From the NCBI RefSeq assembly GCF_900100925.1, contig NZ_FNKO01000002.1:1426001-1490000 (forward strand): 64,000 nucleotides of DNA. Direction: 5' to 3'. The notes under the pieces were generated by a model. The model searched no databases and was not told the DNA's origin. It worked only from the letters and a program-made list of their open reading frames with translations. Source of the DNA: Actinopolyspora saharensis (GTDB taxonomy: Bacteria; Actinomycetota; Actinomycetes; Mycobacteriales; Pseudonocardiaceae). Shown piece after piece: positions 1-8,072 of the stretch (its first letter is position 1; each line of letters opens with the position of its first letter). Both the position numbers and the translations under genes were made by a program.

Positions 1-164
1 CACCCCATCCCGAGCACCGCGCGCTCGGTCCCCTCGGGGAAGGGACCCACGATGCTCCGCTCCGGGTGAACGACGTGACGTTCCGGTACTTCCAGCGGAG
101 CGGAGCGCCCCGGGAGGGCCTCAGCCGATTCGATCATTCGAGTCTTGTTGCCGAACAGCGCCAT
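1..164 (-). CDS. msrA: Peptide methionine-S-sulfoxide reductase, N-terminal part
   Basis: Only the first 54 codons are present; the gene runs off the left edge of the window. The translated start MALFGNKTRMIESAEALPGR and the following PERHVVHPERSIVGPFPEGT are typical of actinobacterial MsrA just before its catalytic GCFWG box, which would lie outside the window. MsrA reduces methionine-S-sulfoxide in oxidised proteins using thioredoxin. The ATG at 164 is preceded by GGAGG at 170-166, an unusually short spacing, so initiation may not depend on a normal Shine-Dalgarno distance. Divergence from neighbours cannot be judged because its downstream side is missing. Identification rests on remembered family sequence. 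Confidence 0.85.
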   Translation of the reverse strand, partial: MALFGNKTRMIESAEALPGRSAPLEVPERHVVHPERSIVGPFPEGTERAVLGMG

Positions 165-211
165 ACCTCCAGGCTACGCCGCGCCCCGGTAGGACCGGCC
201 GCGAAGCCGCG

Positions 212-1573
212 TCAGTCGCCCGCGGGCCGCCGGTCCCCCTCGGGAACGCGCGGCAGCGCGGGCGCTGTCCGCTCCGCCTCGCCCTCGACCGGAACCAGCG
301 GGGTGGTTCCCACGGGATCGGTGGGGTGGTCGTCCACGGAAGCCCCGGTGTCCGCGGGAGGAAGCGGGGCGCCCTGCTCGCGGAGGCGCGGCCCCGCCGC
401 AGGCCGCGGGGCCACCTCCCCCGCCCCGACCGGCACCTCCGAGCGCCGCGCGCCGGAACCAGCGGCGCGCGCGGCCCGGCCGGAGCGCTCGGGAACGATG
501 TAGTGGCGCAGGTTCATGGTCGGGTCCTCGATGAACCGCCACGACAGGGTTCCCATCACGTAGGCCAGCGGCACTGCGCACAGCATCAGGACCCACTGGT
601 TGCGCACCCCGGCGAACACCAGCAGCTGCTGGATGGGAAAGCCCCACACGTAGACGCCGTAGCTGCCGTTGACCCAGAGGTTGGGCACCCGCAGCCGCGC
701 GGGCCAGAAGTGACCGGCCACCACGACGGAGTAGCTGACCGCGAGGGTCATCCAGAACGAGGTCGCCGTGTTCATGGGCATCGCCGCCAGGGCGGCCAGC
801 CCGGCCAGGGCCGCCAGCGGCGAGAGCGGAATCCGGTAGAGGTTCAGCACCACCCCGATGGCGAAGGCCACGAGGAAGGCGACCAGCGGTTCCACCGGCA
901 CGCTGAGCAGCGACCCCGCGCTGTTGGCGCCCGGGTCCTGTTCCAACCTGCGGTCGACGACGGCCACCACCACCAGGGCCACCACCGCGAGCCAGCGGGT
1001 CCGGTGCCGTCCCGCCCCGAGCAGCAGCAGCACGAACAGCCCCGCGTAGGCGAGCAGCTCCATCGGCAGCGTCCAGAGCGCCCCGTTGACCGCCCCCTGC
1101 CAGGGGTTGCTCTCGAAGACCCCGGGAAGCTCGTGCCGCAGGGTCACCAGCCCGGTGTTGTCGACCACGTAGGCCCAGGTCCCGTGCGCGGTGAAGTACT
1201 CCCCCGCGGCCAGGTTCGTGACCAACGGCCCGATCAGCAGGGCGGAGGCCAACGATACGGTCAGCATGGGAGGCCACAGCCGCAGCACTCGTTTGACGGC
1301 GAACCGCGCCGGATGCGGATCGCGCATCCAGCTCTCGGTGATCTGGAAACCGCTCATGGCGAAAAACCCCATGAGCACGCCGTCATCGGGTTGCACCGGC
1401 CACTCGGGAGGGAAGAGATCGTTTCCACTGACCAGGGGGTAGCTGTGCCCGTAGATCACCAGGATCGCGCCGATCATCCGAATCCAGGCGAAGCCGTGGT
1501 TCGGGTTCGCGAAGCGCTCGGGACGCGCGTGATCGACGCGTGGCACGCGATCGCCCATCCCCTGTGACCTCAT
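212..1573 (-). CDS. Acyltransferase 3 family membrane protein
   Basis: The 453-residue protein has about ten hydrophobic segments and reads as an integral membrane O-acyltransferase (acyltransferase 3 / OafA-like family). These enzymes transfer acetyl or other acyl groups onto sugars, lipids or peptidoglycan-linked glycans. The N-terminal part has FAWIRMIGAILVIYGHSYPL, where the His in the first membrane helix is the conserved catalytic-type residue. A second conserved region is MGFFAMSGFQITESW. The last 90 residues are a Pro/Glu/Arg-rich cytoplasmic tail with no domain visible. I chose the ATG at 1573, with an alternative in-frame ATG at 1558; open frame continues far upstream but codes for nothing recognisable. 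Divergently transcribed from the gene at 1757. Substrate unknown; confidence is in the family only. Confidence 0.82.
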   Translation of the reverse strand: MRSQGMGDRVPRVDHARPERFANPNHGFAWIRMIGAILVIYGHSYPLVSGNDLFPPEWPVQPDDGVLMGFFAMSGFQITESWMRDPHPARFAVKRVLRLWPPMLTVSLASALLIGPLVTNLAAGEYFTAHGTWAYVVDNTGLVTLRHELPGVFESNPWQGAVNGALWTLPMELLAYAGLFVLLLLGAGRHRTRWLAVVALVVVAVVDRRLEQDPGANSAGSLLSVPVEPLVAFLVAFAIGVVLNLYRIPLSPLAALAGLAALAAMPMNTATSFWMTLAVSYSVVVAGHFWPARLRVPNLWVNGSYGVYVWGFPIQQLLVFAGVRNQWVLMLCAVPLAYVMGTLSWRFIEDPTMNLRHYIVPERSGRAARAAGSGARRSEVPVGAGEVAPRPAAGPRLREQGAPLPPADTGASVDDHPTDPVGTTPLVPVEGEAERTAPALPRVPEGDRRPAGD

Positions 1574-1756
1574 CCGACAACTCGACCAGTCGACAACAGC
1601 GCGACGTAGCCTAACTCCGATCGCGGGGTGGGTGGGGCCGCTCCCCACAGTTCGACGATCGTTATTCGAGCAGTGGGCCCGCGCGGTGGGGAAAAATGAG
1701 AAAATGAGGGGTGGTCGCATTGGGGTGCGGCCGGGAATCCGGAAAGGGCTCAAGCG

Positions 1757-3043
1757 GTGACCTGGGAAGACGAGCTGCAACAACTGGACGCGGAACTCGC
1801 GGCCGGACGCATATCCGCCGAGGAGTACCGGCAACGGCGCGACACCGTGCTCGGTCGTGCCCACGCGGAACAGGCGGAGCAGTCGGGCTCCCCCTCCGGG
1901 GGTTTTCCGGCTCAACAGCCCGCGTGGCCGCAGCAGCCCGGCGGGGCCGACCCGCAGTCGGGTGGTTTCGGGCAGCAACAGCAGCAGAATCCGTTCCCGC
2001 CTGCCTTCAGCTGGCAGCAGTACGGTGACCAGGGCCACTCCGGCCCGCAGGGTGTTCAACAACCGCCGCAGCAGGGCAGTGGGGACAGCACCCGGGTCGT
2101 CAACGTCAACCAGCCCCCCGCGGGGCCCCAGCAGCCCGGCTTCCCCCAGCAGGGCCAGCAGCCCGGCTTCCCCCCGGGAGGCTGGCCGAACTCCGGCCAG
2201 TTCCCGCAGCAGCCCGGCGGTGAGCAGGCCGCCTGGGGGCAGCAGCAGTGGCCCGCCGCGGACGCTCCCGGTACCCCGTGGGGCAACTCGGACCTGCCTC
2301 CGGAGCACGGGGACTCCAGCTGGATGCGGCAGGGCCCCGAGGTCTTCGAAACGGCGGGCAAGTCGGGCAGGGGCAAGGTCGCGGGACTCACCGTCGGCGG
2401 TGTGCTGCTGGTCGGCGTGATCGTGGCCGGCGTGTTCTTCTTCCTGTCCGGCGGAGGGGACGAGTCTCAGCCGCAGGCGGCGGGCCCGGAGACCTCGACG
2501 AGCGAGCAGCCCCCGACCTCGACCGAACCGCCGCTCCCGGAGCCTCCCGCCGCCAAGCCCGCTCCGCAGAACGCCGACAACGTGCTCATCGCCGCGCCGG
2601 GAGGCCCGGAGCACCCGTTCAACGGGGCCCTGAAGCCCGCCGCGCTGGAGGGAGCGAAATCCGGGGTGCTTCCCCCGCCGGTGCGCAAGTTCGCACTGGA
2701 CAACGGCACTTCCGACGGCTGGTTCAGGGGAACGGACCCGAAGCAGAACCCGATCGGCACGAGCATGATCGCGGTGCGGATGCCGGACGAGGCCACGGCC
2801 GAGGAGCTCACCGCGAAGTACCGGGACCAGCAGCAGACCCTCACCGTCCTCGACGACCTGTCCTACCAGGGCGTGCCCGTCTACTCCTCGGGCGAGATCC
2901 TGCGCGCCGCCTACACCACCCACGACTGGATGGTCGTGGTCGAGGTCAGGGCGATCGACAAGCCCGCGGGTCAGGCGCGCTCGCTGTTCGAGGACCTGCT
3001 GAGCAAGCAGCTGGCGAAGACGCCGCCGACCGTGCGCGAGTGA
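1757..3043 (+). CDS. Single-pass membrane protein with Gln/Pro-rich cytoplasmic part
   Basis: A 428-residue protein starting at GTG. Residues 1-35 (LQQLDAELAAGRISAEEYRQ and following) look like a SHOCT-type short helical motif. About 165 residues rich in Gln, Pro and Gly follow, then one membrane helix (VAGLTVGGVLLVGVIVAGVF, near 217-236). After a Thr/Pro linker comes a probable extracytoplasmic domain of about 160 residues with conserved-looking GTSDGWFRGTDP and IGTSMIAVRMPD. This layout is common for actinobacterial surface or secretion-associated proteins of unknown function, and I recognise no catalytic motif. The start is supported by the SHOCT-like beginning; the ribosome site is weak. 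It ends convergently with the glycosyltransferase gene. Confidence 0.8.
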   Translation: MTWEDELQQLDAELAAGRISAEEYRQRRDTVLGRAHAEQAEQSGSPSGGFPAQQPAWPQQPGGADPQSGGFGQQQQQNPFPPAFSWQQYGDQGHSGPQGVQQPPQQGSGDSTRVVNVNQPPAGPQQPGFPQQGQQPGFPPGGWPNSGQFPQQPGGEQAAWGQQQWPAADAPGTPWGNSDLPPEHGDSSWMRQGPEVFETAGKSGRGKVAGLTVGGVLLVGVIVAGVFFFLSGGGDESQPQAAGPETSTSEQPPTSTEPPLPEPPAAKPAPQNADNVLIAAPGGPEHPFNGALKPAALEGAKSGVLPPPVRKFALDNGTSDGWFRGTDPKQNPIGTSMIAVRMPDEATAEELTAKYRDQQQTLTVLDDLSYQGVPVYSSGEILRAAYTTHDWMVVVEVRAIDKPAGQARSLFEDLLSKQLAKTPPTVRE

Positions 3044-3102
3044 GCCCGCGGCGGGGCCCGAGGGGCCGGCGGCGGACCGTCCCGCCACCGGCCCGGCTCA
3101 GG

Positions 3103-3152
3103 GGCGGGAGGGAGCCCTCCCGCCGCGGTCCTCCGGCGGATCGTTCCGCCGG
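3103..3152. terminator. Tandem hairpins between convergent genes
   Basis: Two GC-rich hairpins lie between the convergent ends at 3043 and 3180. The first pairs GGCGGGAG (3103-3110) with CTCCCGCC (3117-3124). The second pairs CCGGCGGA (3133-3140) with TCCGCCGG (3145-3152) around TCGT. Neither has a U-tract, as is usual for actinobacterial terminators. A bidirectional terminator is the simplest reading. Confidence 0.5.
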
Positions 3153-3179
3153 GGGCTCTCTCCGCCCCCGACCGTGGAG

Positions 3180-6100
3180 TCAGCTGTTCACCAGGCGCTT
3201 CAGCTCCGCGAGGGCGGCCTCGGGGCCGAACTGGGCCCGCACCCCGCAACGTCCCGCCTCGGACAACCGGCGCCACTCCGCGTCGTCGGTGAGCAGCCGC
3301 ACGACCCCCGCGGCCAGGCCGGGCGCGTCGTCGGCCACCAGCACGTCCCGCGTCGGCTCCAGCCGGATGCCCTCCATGGCCAGTTCCGTGGCGACCACGG
3401 GCACCCCCGCCGCGAGGCTCTCGCCGACCTTGCCCTTGACGCCCGCTCCGAACCGCAGCGGGGCGAGGCTCACCCTCGCCGAGTCGTAGACGGCCGACAG
3501 GTCGTCGACCCAACCGTGGACCTCCACCCCGTCCCCCTGCAGCCGGGTGACCTCCGCGGTGGGATTGCTCCCGACGATGTGCAGCCGGGCCCCGGGGCAG
3601 CGCTCGCGGACCAGCGGCATGACCTCCTCGGCCGCCCAGCGGGCCGCGTCGATGTTCGGGGGGTGGTCGAAGCCGCCGACGAACAGCACGTCACGCCTGG
3701 ACTCCGGTCCTCCGACGCTCTCGCTGACGTCGTGCACATTGGACAGCAAACGCACGTCGGCGTCCTCGACCGTCTCGCGCAGCAGCCGCTGCTCCGCCTC
3801 CGACACGACGAAGGTGACGTCGCAGCTGCGCACCAGGCCGAGCTCCAGCTGCCGCGAGGCGAAGGCCTTCTGCCGCAGCGCCCCGGCCCGCTCGGGCTCC
3901 GCCTCGGACTCGGCCAGCTCCGCCTGCCGCTGCAGGCGCAGGAAGTGCATGTCCACGGTGTCGTAGGCGATCACGGCTTGCGGGGCGTTCAACCGGAGCT
4001 GCTCCAGCACGCTCCAGGCGACCTGCGGCCGGGACAGCAACGCCAGGGTGATCTCCGAACCGGCCTCGTCGAGGAAGGCCTGCTGCAACCGCTCGTCGGC
4101 CAGCACCGTGACGCCGAGGCGCTGCAGGTCGGTGGTGTAGGGCTCCAGCGCCGCGCGGTTGTTCGGGAAGAACACCACCCGCGCCCCGAGGGCGACGAGC
4201 TGCTCCAGCAGCCGCCACATCCGCACCGACCCGGAGTCGTAGTTCGGCCGGGGGACCTGGTGGTCCTTGACCAGCACCAGCGGACCGAAGTGCCCGTGAG
4301 TTCCCCGCTGGCGCGCCAGCCACAGGTTGCGGGCGCTCGACTCGGGCAGGTGCCGGGAGCGCAGCGTCTCCGCCCACTTCTCCACGAAGACCTGCCGGTT
4401 CAGCTCCTGGTGCCTCTTCAGCCCGGAGCCCACGTCCGTGCCGTTGGACACGCCCTCGTGGTGCACCACCTCGGCCCTCGGCTGCACGAGCACGCGGTAG
4501 CCCGCCTCGCGCACCGCGAACGCGAGGTCGGTGTCCTCGTAGTAGGCGGGCGAGTACCGCGTGTCGAAACCGCCCAGCGACTCGAACAGCTCGCCCCGCA
4601 CGAGGATCGCCGCCCCCGAGCAGTAGTCCACATCGCGGGCCACGTTGTGCTCGGCCGCGGCGGGATCACCCAGCCGCCCGAGGTTCCAGCCGCTGCCGTC
4701 CGACCAGACGACACTCCCGCACTCCTGCAGCCGCCCGTCCGGGTAGAGCAGCTTGGCCCCGACCAGGCCGATCCCCTCATCGGACTCGAGCGTGTCCAGC
4801 AGCTCGTCCAACCACGGCCCCGTCACCTCGGTGTCGTTGTTGAGGAACAGCAGGTGCCTGCCCCCGGCCCGCTCCGCCCCCAGGTTGCAGGCCCCCACGA
4901 AACCGAGGTTGCGCTCGGCGCGCACCAGGCGGACGCCGGGGCACCGCGCGAGGAGCTCGGCGCTGGCGTCCGGGGAGGCGTCGTCCACGACGATCACCTC
5001 GAGCGGGACCCGGGGCCGGTGCCCGGCGATGCTGAGCAGGCACCTCCTGGTGTAGTTCCACTTGCCGTGCACCGGGATGACGACGCTGACCACCGGCTCG
5101 TCGCTGTGCGGGACCGCGACCGGATCCCCGGGCTCCTCCTGCCGGGATCCCGACGTCCCCCTGCCCATGGCGAGCTCGTAGACGTCCCTGCGGGTGGTCC
5201 CGCGCGGGGCCACCCGCTCGACCGCGCGCCGGTACTTGGTAACCGCGCGCTGCACCAGCGCCGAGTTCTGCTCCTCCAGCTCGGCGGCCCGCCTGCGCAC
5301 CGAGTCCAGTTCGGACTCCAGTGAGGTGACGGTCTCCCGCAACCACTCGATCCTGGCCGAATCCCGCTTCCGCTCCAGCTCGGCCTCGTGCAGCCGGGCG
5401 AGCAGCCGATCGCGCTCCCGCTCCGCCTCGTCGGCCCTGCTCTCCGCGGAGACGCGGCTCGACTCCAGCTCGGTGATCTTGTTCTTGAGCTCGGCCGCCT
5501 CCGCGCGGTTGTCGCGGCAGAGCTCGTTCAATCTGGCCACATCGGCCACCGCCGCGTCACGCTGCTCGACCACCTCGTCGACCCCGGTGTCCCGGTCGCG
5601 GACCAGCCGCAGATCGGCGTCGAGCAGCACGGCCGCCGCCGGCAGCTGGGGGAGCTGCCGGTCCGAGGCGATCCCGAGCAGGTAGGTGTGCTCCACCCCC
5701 TGCCGCACCTGCCAGGCACCGGACTCCTGCTTTCGCAGGGTCTGCAGCCGGACCCCGTCGGCGGCTATGTCCGGATCCCCAGGATCGGAGGGGGTGACCA
5801 GCGAACCGACGGCGACGTTCTGCTTGAGCACCGCGGAGTGCCGGAAGGAGTCCTCGAGCAGCTCCTCGAACTGCGGAGCGGCCAGCTCCTTGACGTGGAA
5901 GGGGTTCTCGTGACCGCGCTCCTCGTGGTAAACGGAGGTGTCCGGAGTGCTGAGCAGCACGATCCCGCCGTGCGCCAGCCGCGCGCGCACCAGCCGCAGC
6001 ACCGCGTCGTGGTCGGCGACGTGCTCGATCGCCTCGAAACACACGATCAGGTCGAACGGCTTGGCCTCGGACAGCAGTTCCGGATCGGTCATCGAGCCGG

Positions 6101-6395
6101 TCCGGAAGGAGACGTCGGCGGACTCGTAGTTGAGCGCCGCGTGCCGCACCGTCTCCTCGTCGACGTCGACGCCGACCACTTCGGAGGCCTGCTCGGCCAG
6201 CAGGGCAGCTCCGAACCCCTCTCCGCAGGCCAGGTCGAGCACCCGCTTGCCGCGCGCCAACCGCGCGGCGAGCGCGTAGCGGTGGTAGTGCTCGTAGACG
6301 ACCTGGGCGTCGTCGGCCCACGGGACGCACCGCTCACCGGTCCACTCGATCAGTCGTTTCGGGTGCCGCGTCCCTCGAGCGCTTTCCTCAGCCAT
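3180..6395 (-). CDS. Methyltransferase - coiled coil - GT2 - GT4 multidomain glycosyltransferase
   Basis: A 1071-residue fusion. Residues 20-200 are a class I SAM methyltransferase (VLDLACGEGFGAALL at 52-66, acidic DVDEETV at 77-83, FDLIVCFEAIEHVADHD). Residues about 275-395 are a charged coiled coil. Residues 435-690 are a GT2 glycosyltransferase of GT-A fold (VVSVVIPVHG, DDAS at 471-474, NNDTE at 519-523, YEDTDLAFA near 619-627). Residues about 705-1071 resemble a GT-B, group 1 glycosyltransferase (DVLFVGGFDHPPN, GAGVKGKVGESLAAGVPVVAT). Such fusions act in cytoplasmic assembly of surface polysaccharide or methylated glycans; acceptor and sugar are unknown. The ATG at 6395 has a GGGGG tract just upstream. 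It is a lone gene here, without a surrounding polysaccharide cluster. Confidence 0.88.
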   Translation of the reverse strand: MAEESARGTRHPKRLIEWTGERCVPWADDAQVVYEHYHRYALAARLARGKRVLDLACGEGFGAALLAEQASEVVGVDVDEETVRHAALNYESADVSFRTGSMTDPELLSEAKPFDLIVCFEAIEHVADHDAVLRLVRARLAHGGIVLLSTPDTSVYHEERGHENPFHVKELAAPQFEELLEDSFRHSAVLKQNVAVGSLVTPSDPGDPDIAADGVRLQTLRKQESGAWQVRQGVEHTYLLGIASDRQLPQLPAAAVLLDADLRLVRDRDTGVDEVVEQRDAAVADVARLNELCRDNRAEAAELKNKITELESSRVSAESRADEAERERDRLLARLHEAELERKRDSARIEWLRETVTSLESELDSVRRRAAELEEQNSALVQRAVTKYRRAVERVAPRGTTRRDVYELAMGRGTSGSRQEEPGDPVAVPHSDEPVVSVVIPVHGKWNYTRRCLLSIAGHRPRVPLEVIVVDDASPDASAELLARCPGVRLVRAERNLGFVGACNLGAERAGGRHLLFLNNDTEVTGPWLDELLDTLESDEGIGLVGAKLLYPDGRLQECGSVVWSDGSGWNLGRLGDPAAAEHNVARDVDYCSGAAILVRGELFESLGGFDTRYSPAYYEDTDLAFAVREAGYRVLVQPRAEVVHHEGVSNGTDVGSGLKRHQELNRQVFVEKWAETLRSRHLPESSARNLWLARQRGTHGHFGPLVLVKDHQVPRPNYDSGSVRMWRLLEQLVALGARVVFFPNNRAALEPYTTDLQRLGVTVLADERLQQAFLDEAGSEITLALLSRPQVAWSVLEQLRLNAPQAVIAYDTVDMHFLRLQRQAELAESEAEPERAGALRQKAFASRQLELGLVRSCDVTFVVSEAEQRLLRETVEDADVRLLSNVHDVSESVGGPESRRDVLFVGGFDHPPNIDAARWAAEEVMPLVRERCPGARLHIVGSNPTAEVTRLQGDGVEVHGWVDDLSAVYDSARVSLAPLRFGAGVKGKVGESLAAGVPVVATELAMEGIRLEPTRDVLVADDAPGLAAGVVRLLTDDAEWRRLSEAGRCGVRAQFGPEAALAELKRLVNS

Positions 6396-6432
6396 GCTGC
6401 CCCCTTCGACTCGCCGAGCACCGGCCCACCAC

Positions 6433-6547
6433 GATTCTGCCCGGTATCGGTGTTCGCCCGGGCGGCGCGCCGTCAATTCTGCCCAAACCGAGGGACCCGA
6501 TCCCCGCGAGGGGATCCGCAGCTCCGGGAGGGGACACAATTTTGCCC
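6433..6547 (-). promoter_or_regulatory. Three near-identical 10-mers upstream of the glycosyltransferase gene
   Basis: The 195-bp gap between the fusion glycosyltransferase start and the end of rtcB contains GATTCTGCCC (6433-6442), AATTCTGCCC (6475-6484) and AATTTTGCCC (6538-6547), all in one orientation. On the transcribed strand they read GGGCAAAATT, GGGCAGAATT and GGGCAGAATC, about 40-150 bp upstream of the start codon. Repeated sites of this kind often bind a regulator, but no known operator is recognised. Confidence 0.3.
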
Positions 6548-6590
6548 ATAACTGCGAGTTGTCCGCGGGGACAGCTCGCGCGGCCGGGCG

Positions 6591-7787
6591 TCATCCCTTG
6601 ACGCAGACGATCTGCCGCAGCCGACCCCGCACCTCGACGAGCTCGGACTGCGCCTCGATGACCGCGTCGATGTCCTTGTACGCGCCCGGAATCTCGTCGA
6701 GCACCCCGGCGTCCTTGCGGCACTCCACACCCGAGGTCTGGGTGCGCAGGTCCTGCGCGTCGAAGGCCTTCCTGGCCCGGTTCCGGCTCATCCTGCGCCC
6801 CGCACCGTGGGCGGCCGAGAAGAAGGACTCCTCCGAACCGAGCCCGCGCACCACGTAGGAACCGGTTCCCATGGACCCCGGGATCAGCCCCTGGTCCCCG
6901 CTGCCCGCGCGGATGGCGCCCTTCCTGGTGACCAGCATCGACCGGCCGTCGATCGTCTCCTCGGAGACGTAGTTGTGGTGGCAGGAGATCGGATCCGCGA
7001 AACCGACCCTCCTGCCCCGGAAGGACTCGCGCAGCGTGTTCTTCACCAGCCCCAGCATGATCCAGCGGTTCAGCCGCGCGTACTCCTGCGCCCAGAAGAG
7101 GTCGTGCTGGTAGGCGGTCATCTGGGGAGTCCAGGAGAGGAACACCCCCAGGTCGGGATCGGGCAGGTCGCGGTTGTGCGGCAGCTCCCGCGCCCTGGCC
7201 ATGTGCCGCTCGGCCAGCTCCTTGCCGATGTTGCGCGAACCGCTGTGCAGCATGATCCAGACGGCGTCCTCGTCGTCCAGGCAGAGCTCGACGAAGTGGT
7301 TCCCGCCGCCGAGCGTGCCGAGCTGGCGCCCGGCCCTGGCCCTGCGGTCGTGCACCCCGGCGCAGAGCTCGTCGAAGCCCTCCCAGAGCCGTTGCCACCG
7401 CTCGGTGGGCACTTCCACGCGGGCCGGGTCCACCGGCTCCTCGTGCGCGTTGAACCCGACCGGAACGGCCCGTTCGATGCGGTTGCGAATTCCGCGCAGA
7501 TCACCCGGCAGGTCCGTGGAACGCAGCGTGGTCCGCACCCCGGTCATGCCGCAGCCGATGTCCACCCCCACCGCCGCGGGCGAGACCGCGTGGGGCATGG
7601 CGATGACGGAACCGACGGTGGCGCCCTTGCCCAGGTGCACGTCGGGCATGACCCGCACCCCGTGCACCCAGGGCAGCGCGGAGATGTTGCGCAACTGCTC
7701 CAGCGCGGCCGGTTCGATCTCGTCCTCGGGGGCCCACATGAGCGTGGAGGCCTCCGCCCCGGAAAGGGCGACCGGATAGTGTGCCAC
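6591..7787 (-). CDS. rtcB: RNA-splicing ligase RtcB
   Basis: A 398-residue RtcB-family ligase. It joins 2',3'-cyclic-phosphate or 3'-phosphate RNA ends to 5'-OH ends using GTP and Mn2+, in RNA repair. Signature motifs run in order: MPDVHLGKGATVGSVIA, VGVDIGCGM (metal-binding Asp and Cys), GGGNHFVEL, HSGSRNIG, CHHNYVSEE, GSMGTGSYVV and SAAHGAGRRMSR, whose His is the guanylylated residue. I chose the GTG at 7787 because GAGGAG lies six bases upstream and the length then matches the family; the frame is open to 7868 but that extension looks non-coding. It stands alone, without archease or an RtcA cyclase beside it. Confidence 0.93.
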   Translation of the reverse strand: MAHYPVALSGAEASTLMWAPEDEIEPAALEQLRNISALPWVHGVRVMPDVHLGKGATVGSVIAMPHAVSPAAVGVDIGCGMTGVRTTLRSTDLPGDLRGIRNRIERAVPVGFNAHEEPVDPARVEVPTERWQRLWEGFDELCAGVHDRRARAGRQLGTLGGGNHFVELCLDDEDAVWIMLHSGSRNIGKELAERHMARARELPHNRDLPDPDLGVFLSWTPQMTAYQHDLFWAQEYARLNRWIMLGLVKNTLRESFRGRRVGFADPISCHHNYVSEETIDGRSMLVTRKGAIRAGSGDQGLIPGSMGTGSYVVRGLGSEESFFSAAHGAGRRMSRNRARKAFDAQDLRTQTSGVECRKDAGVLDEIPGAYKDIDAVIEAQSELVEVRGRLRQIVCVKG

Positions 7788-8072
7788 GACCAACTCCTCG
7801 AAAACGCTGCCGCCGAAAATCCCGCGGACGAGGCGGATTCCCGCAGCGGGAACGGCGAAAACCCTCACCGAGCCGCTGGAAACTCACCTGAGCAGGGGAA
7901 ACGACATCCCGAACCAGTCAGCGAAAACCCGGGTGAATCTCGTGGAGATCGTACTGCCGCCGCGTTCGAACCGTCGAACGATTTCTCCCGCCGCCGAGCG
8001 GTTCACCGCAGTCGGCATCCTCGCGGGGAACCGCTCGCCGCGACCTCGGCGCCCCGGAGCGAGCAGCATCCG

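Noticed and set aside
1574..3088. Upstream extension of the acyltransferase frame
   Set aside because: The extension lies opposite the gene at 1757 and has no conserved sequence; the family start fits near 1573.
7884..8069. 61-codon open frame between rtcB and ggt
   Set aside because: No ribosome site, Arg-rich random-like translation, and no conserved neighbour relation.
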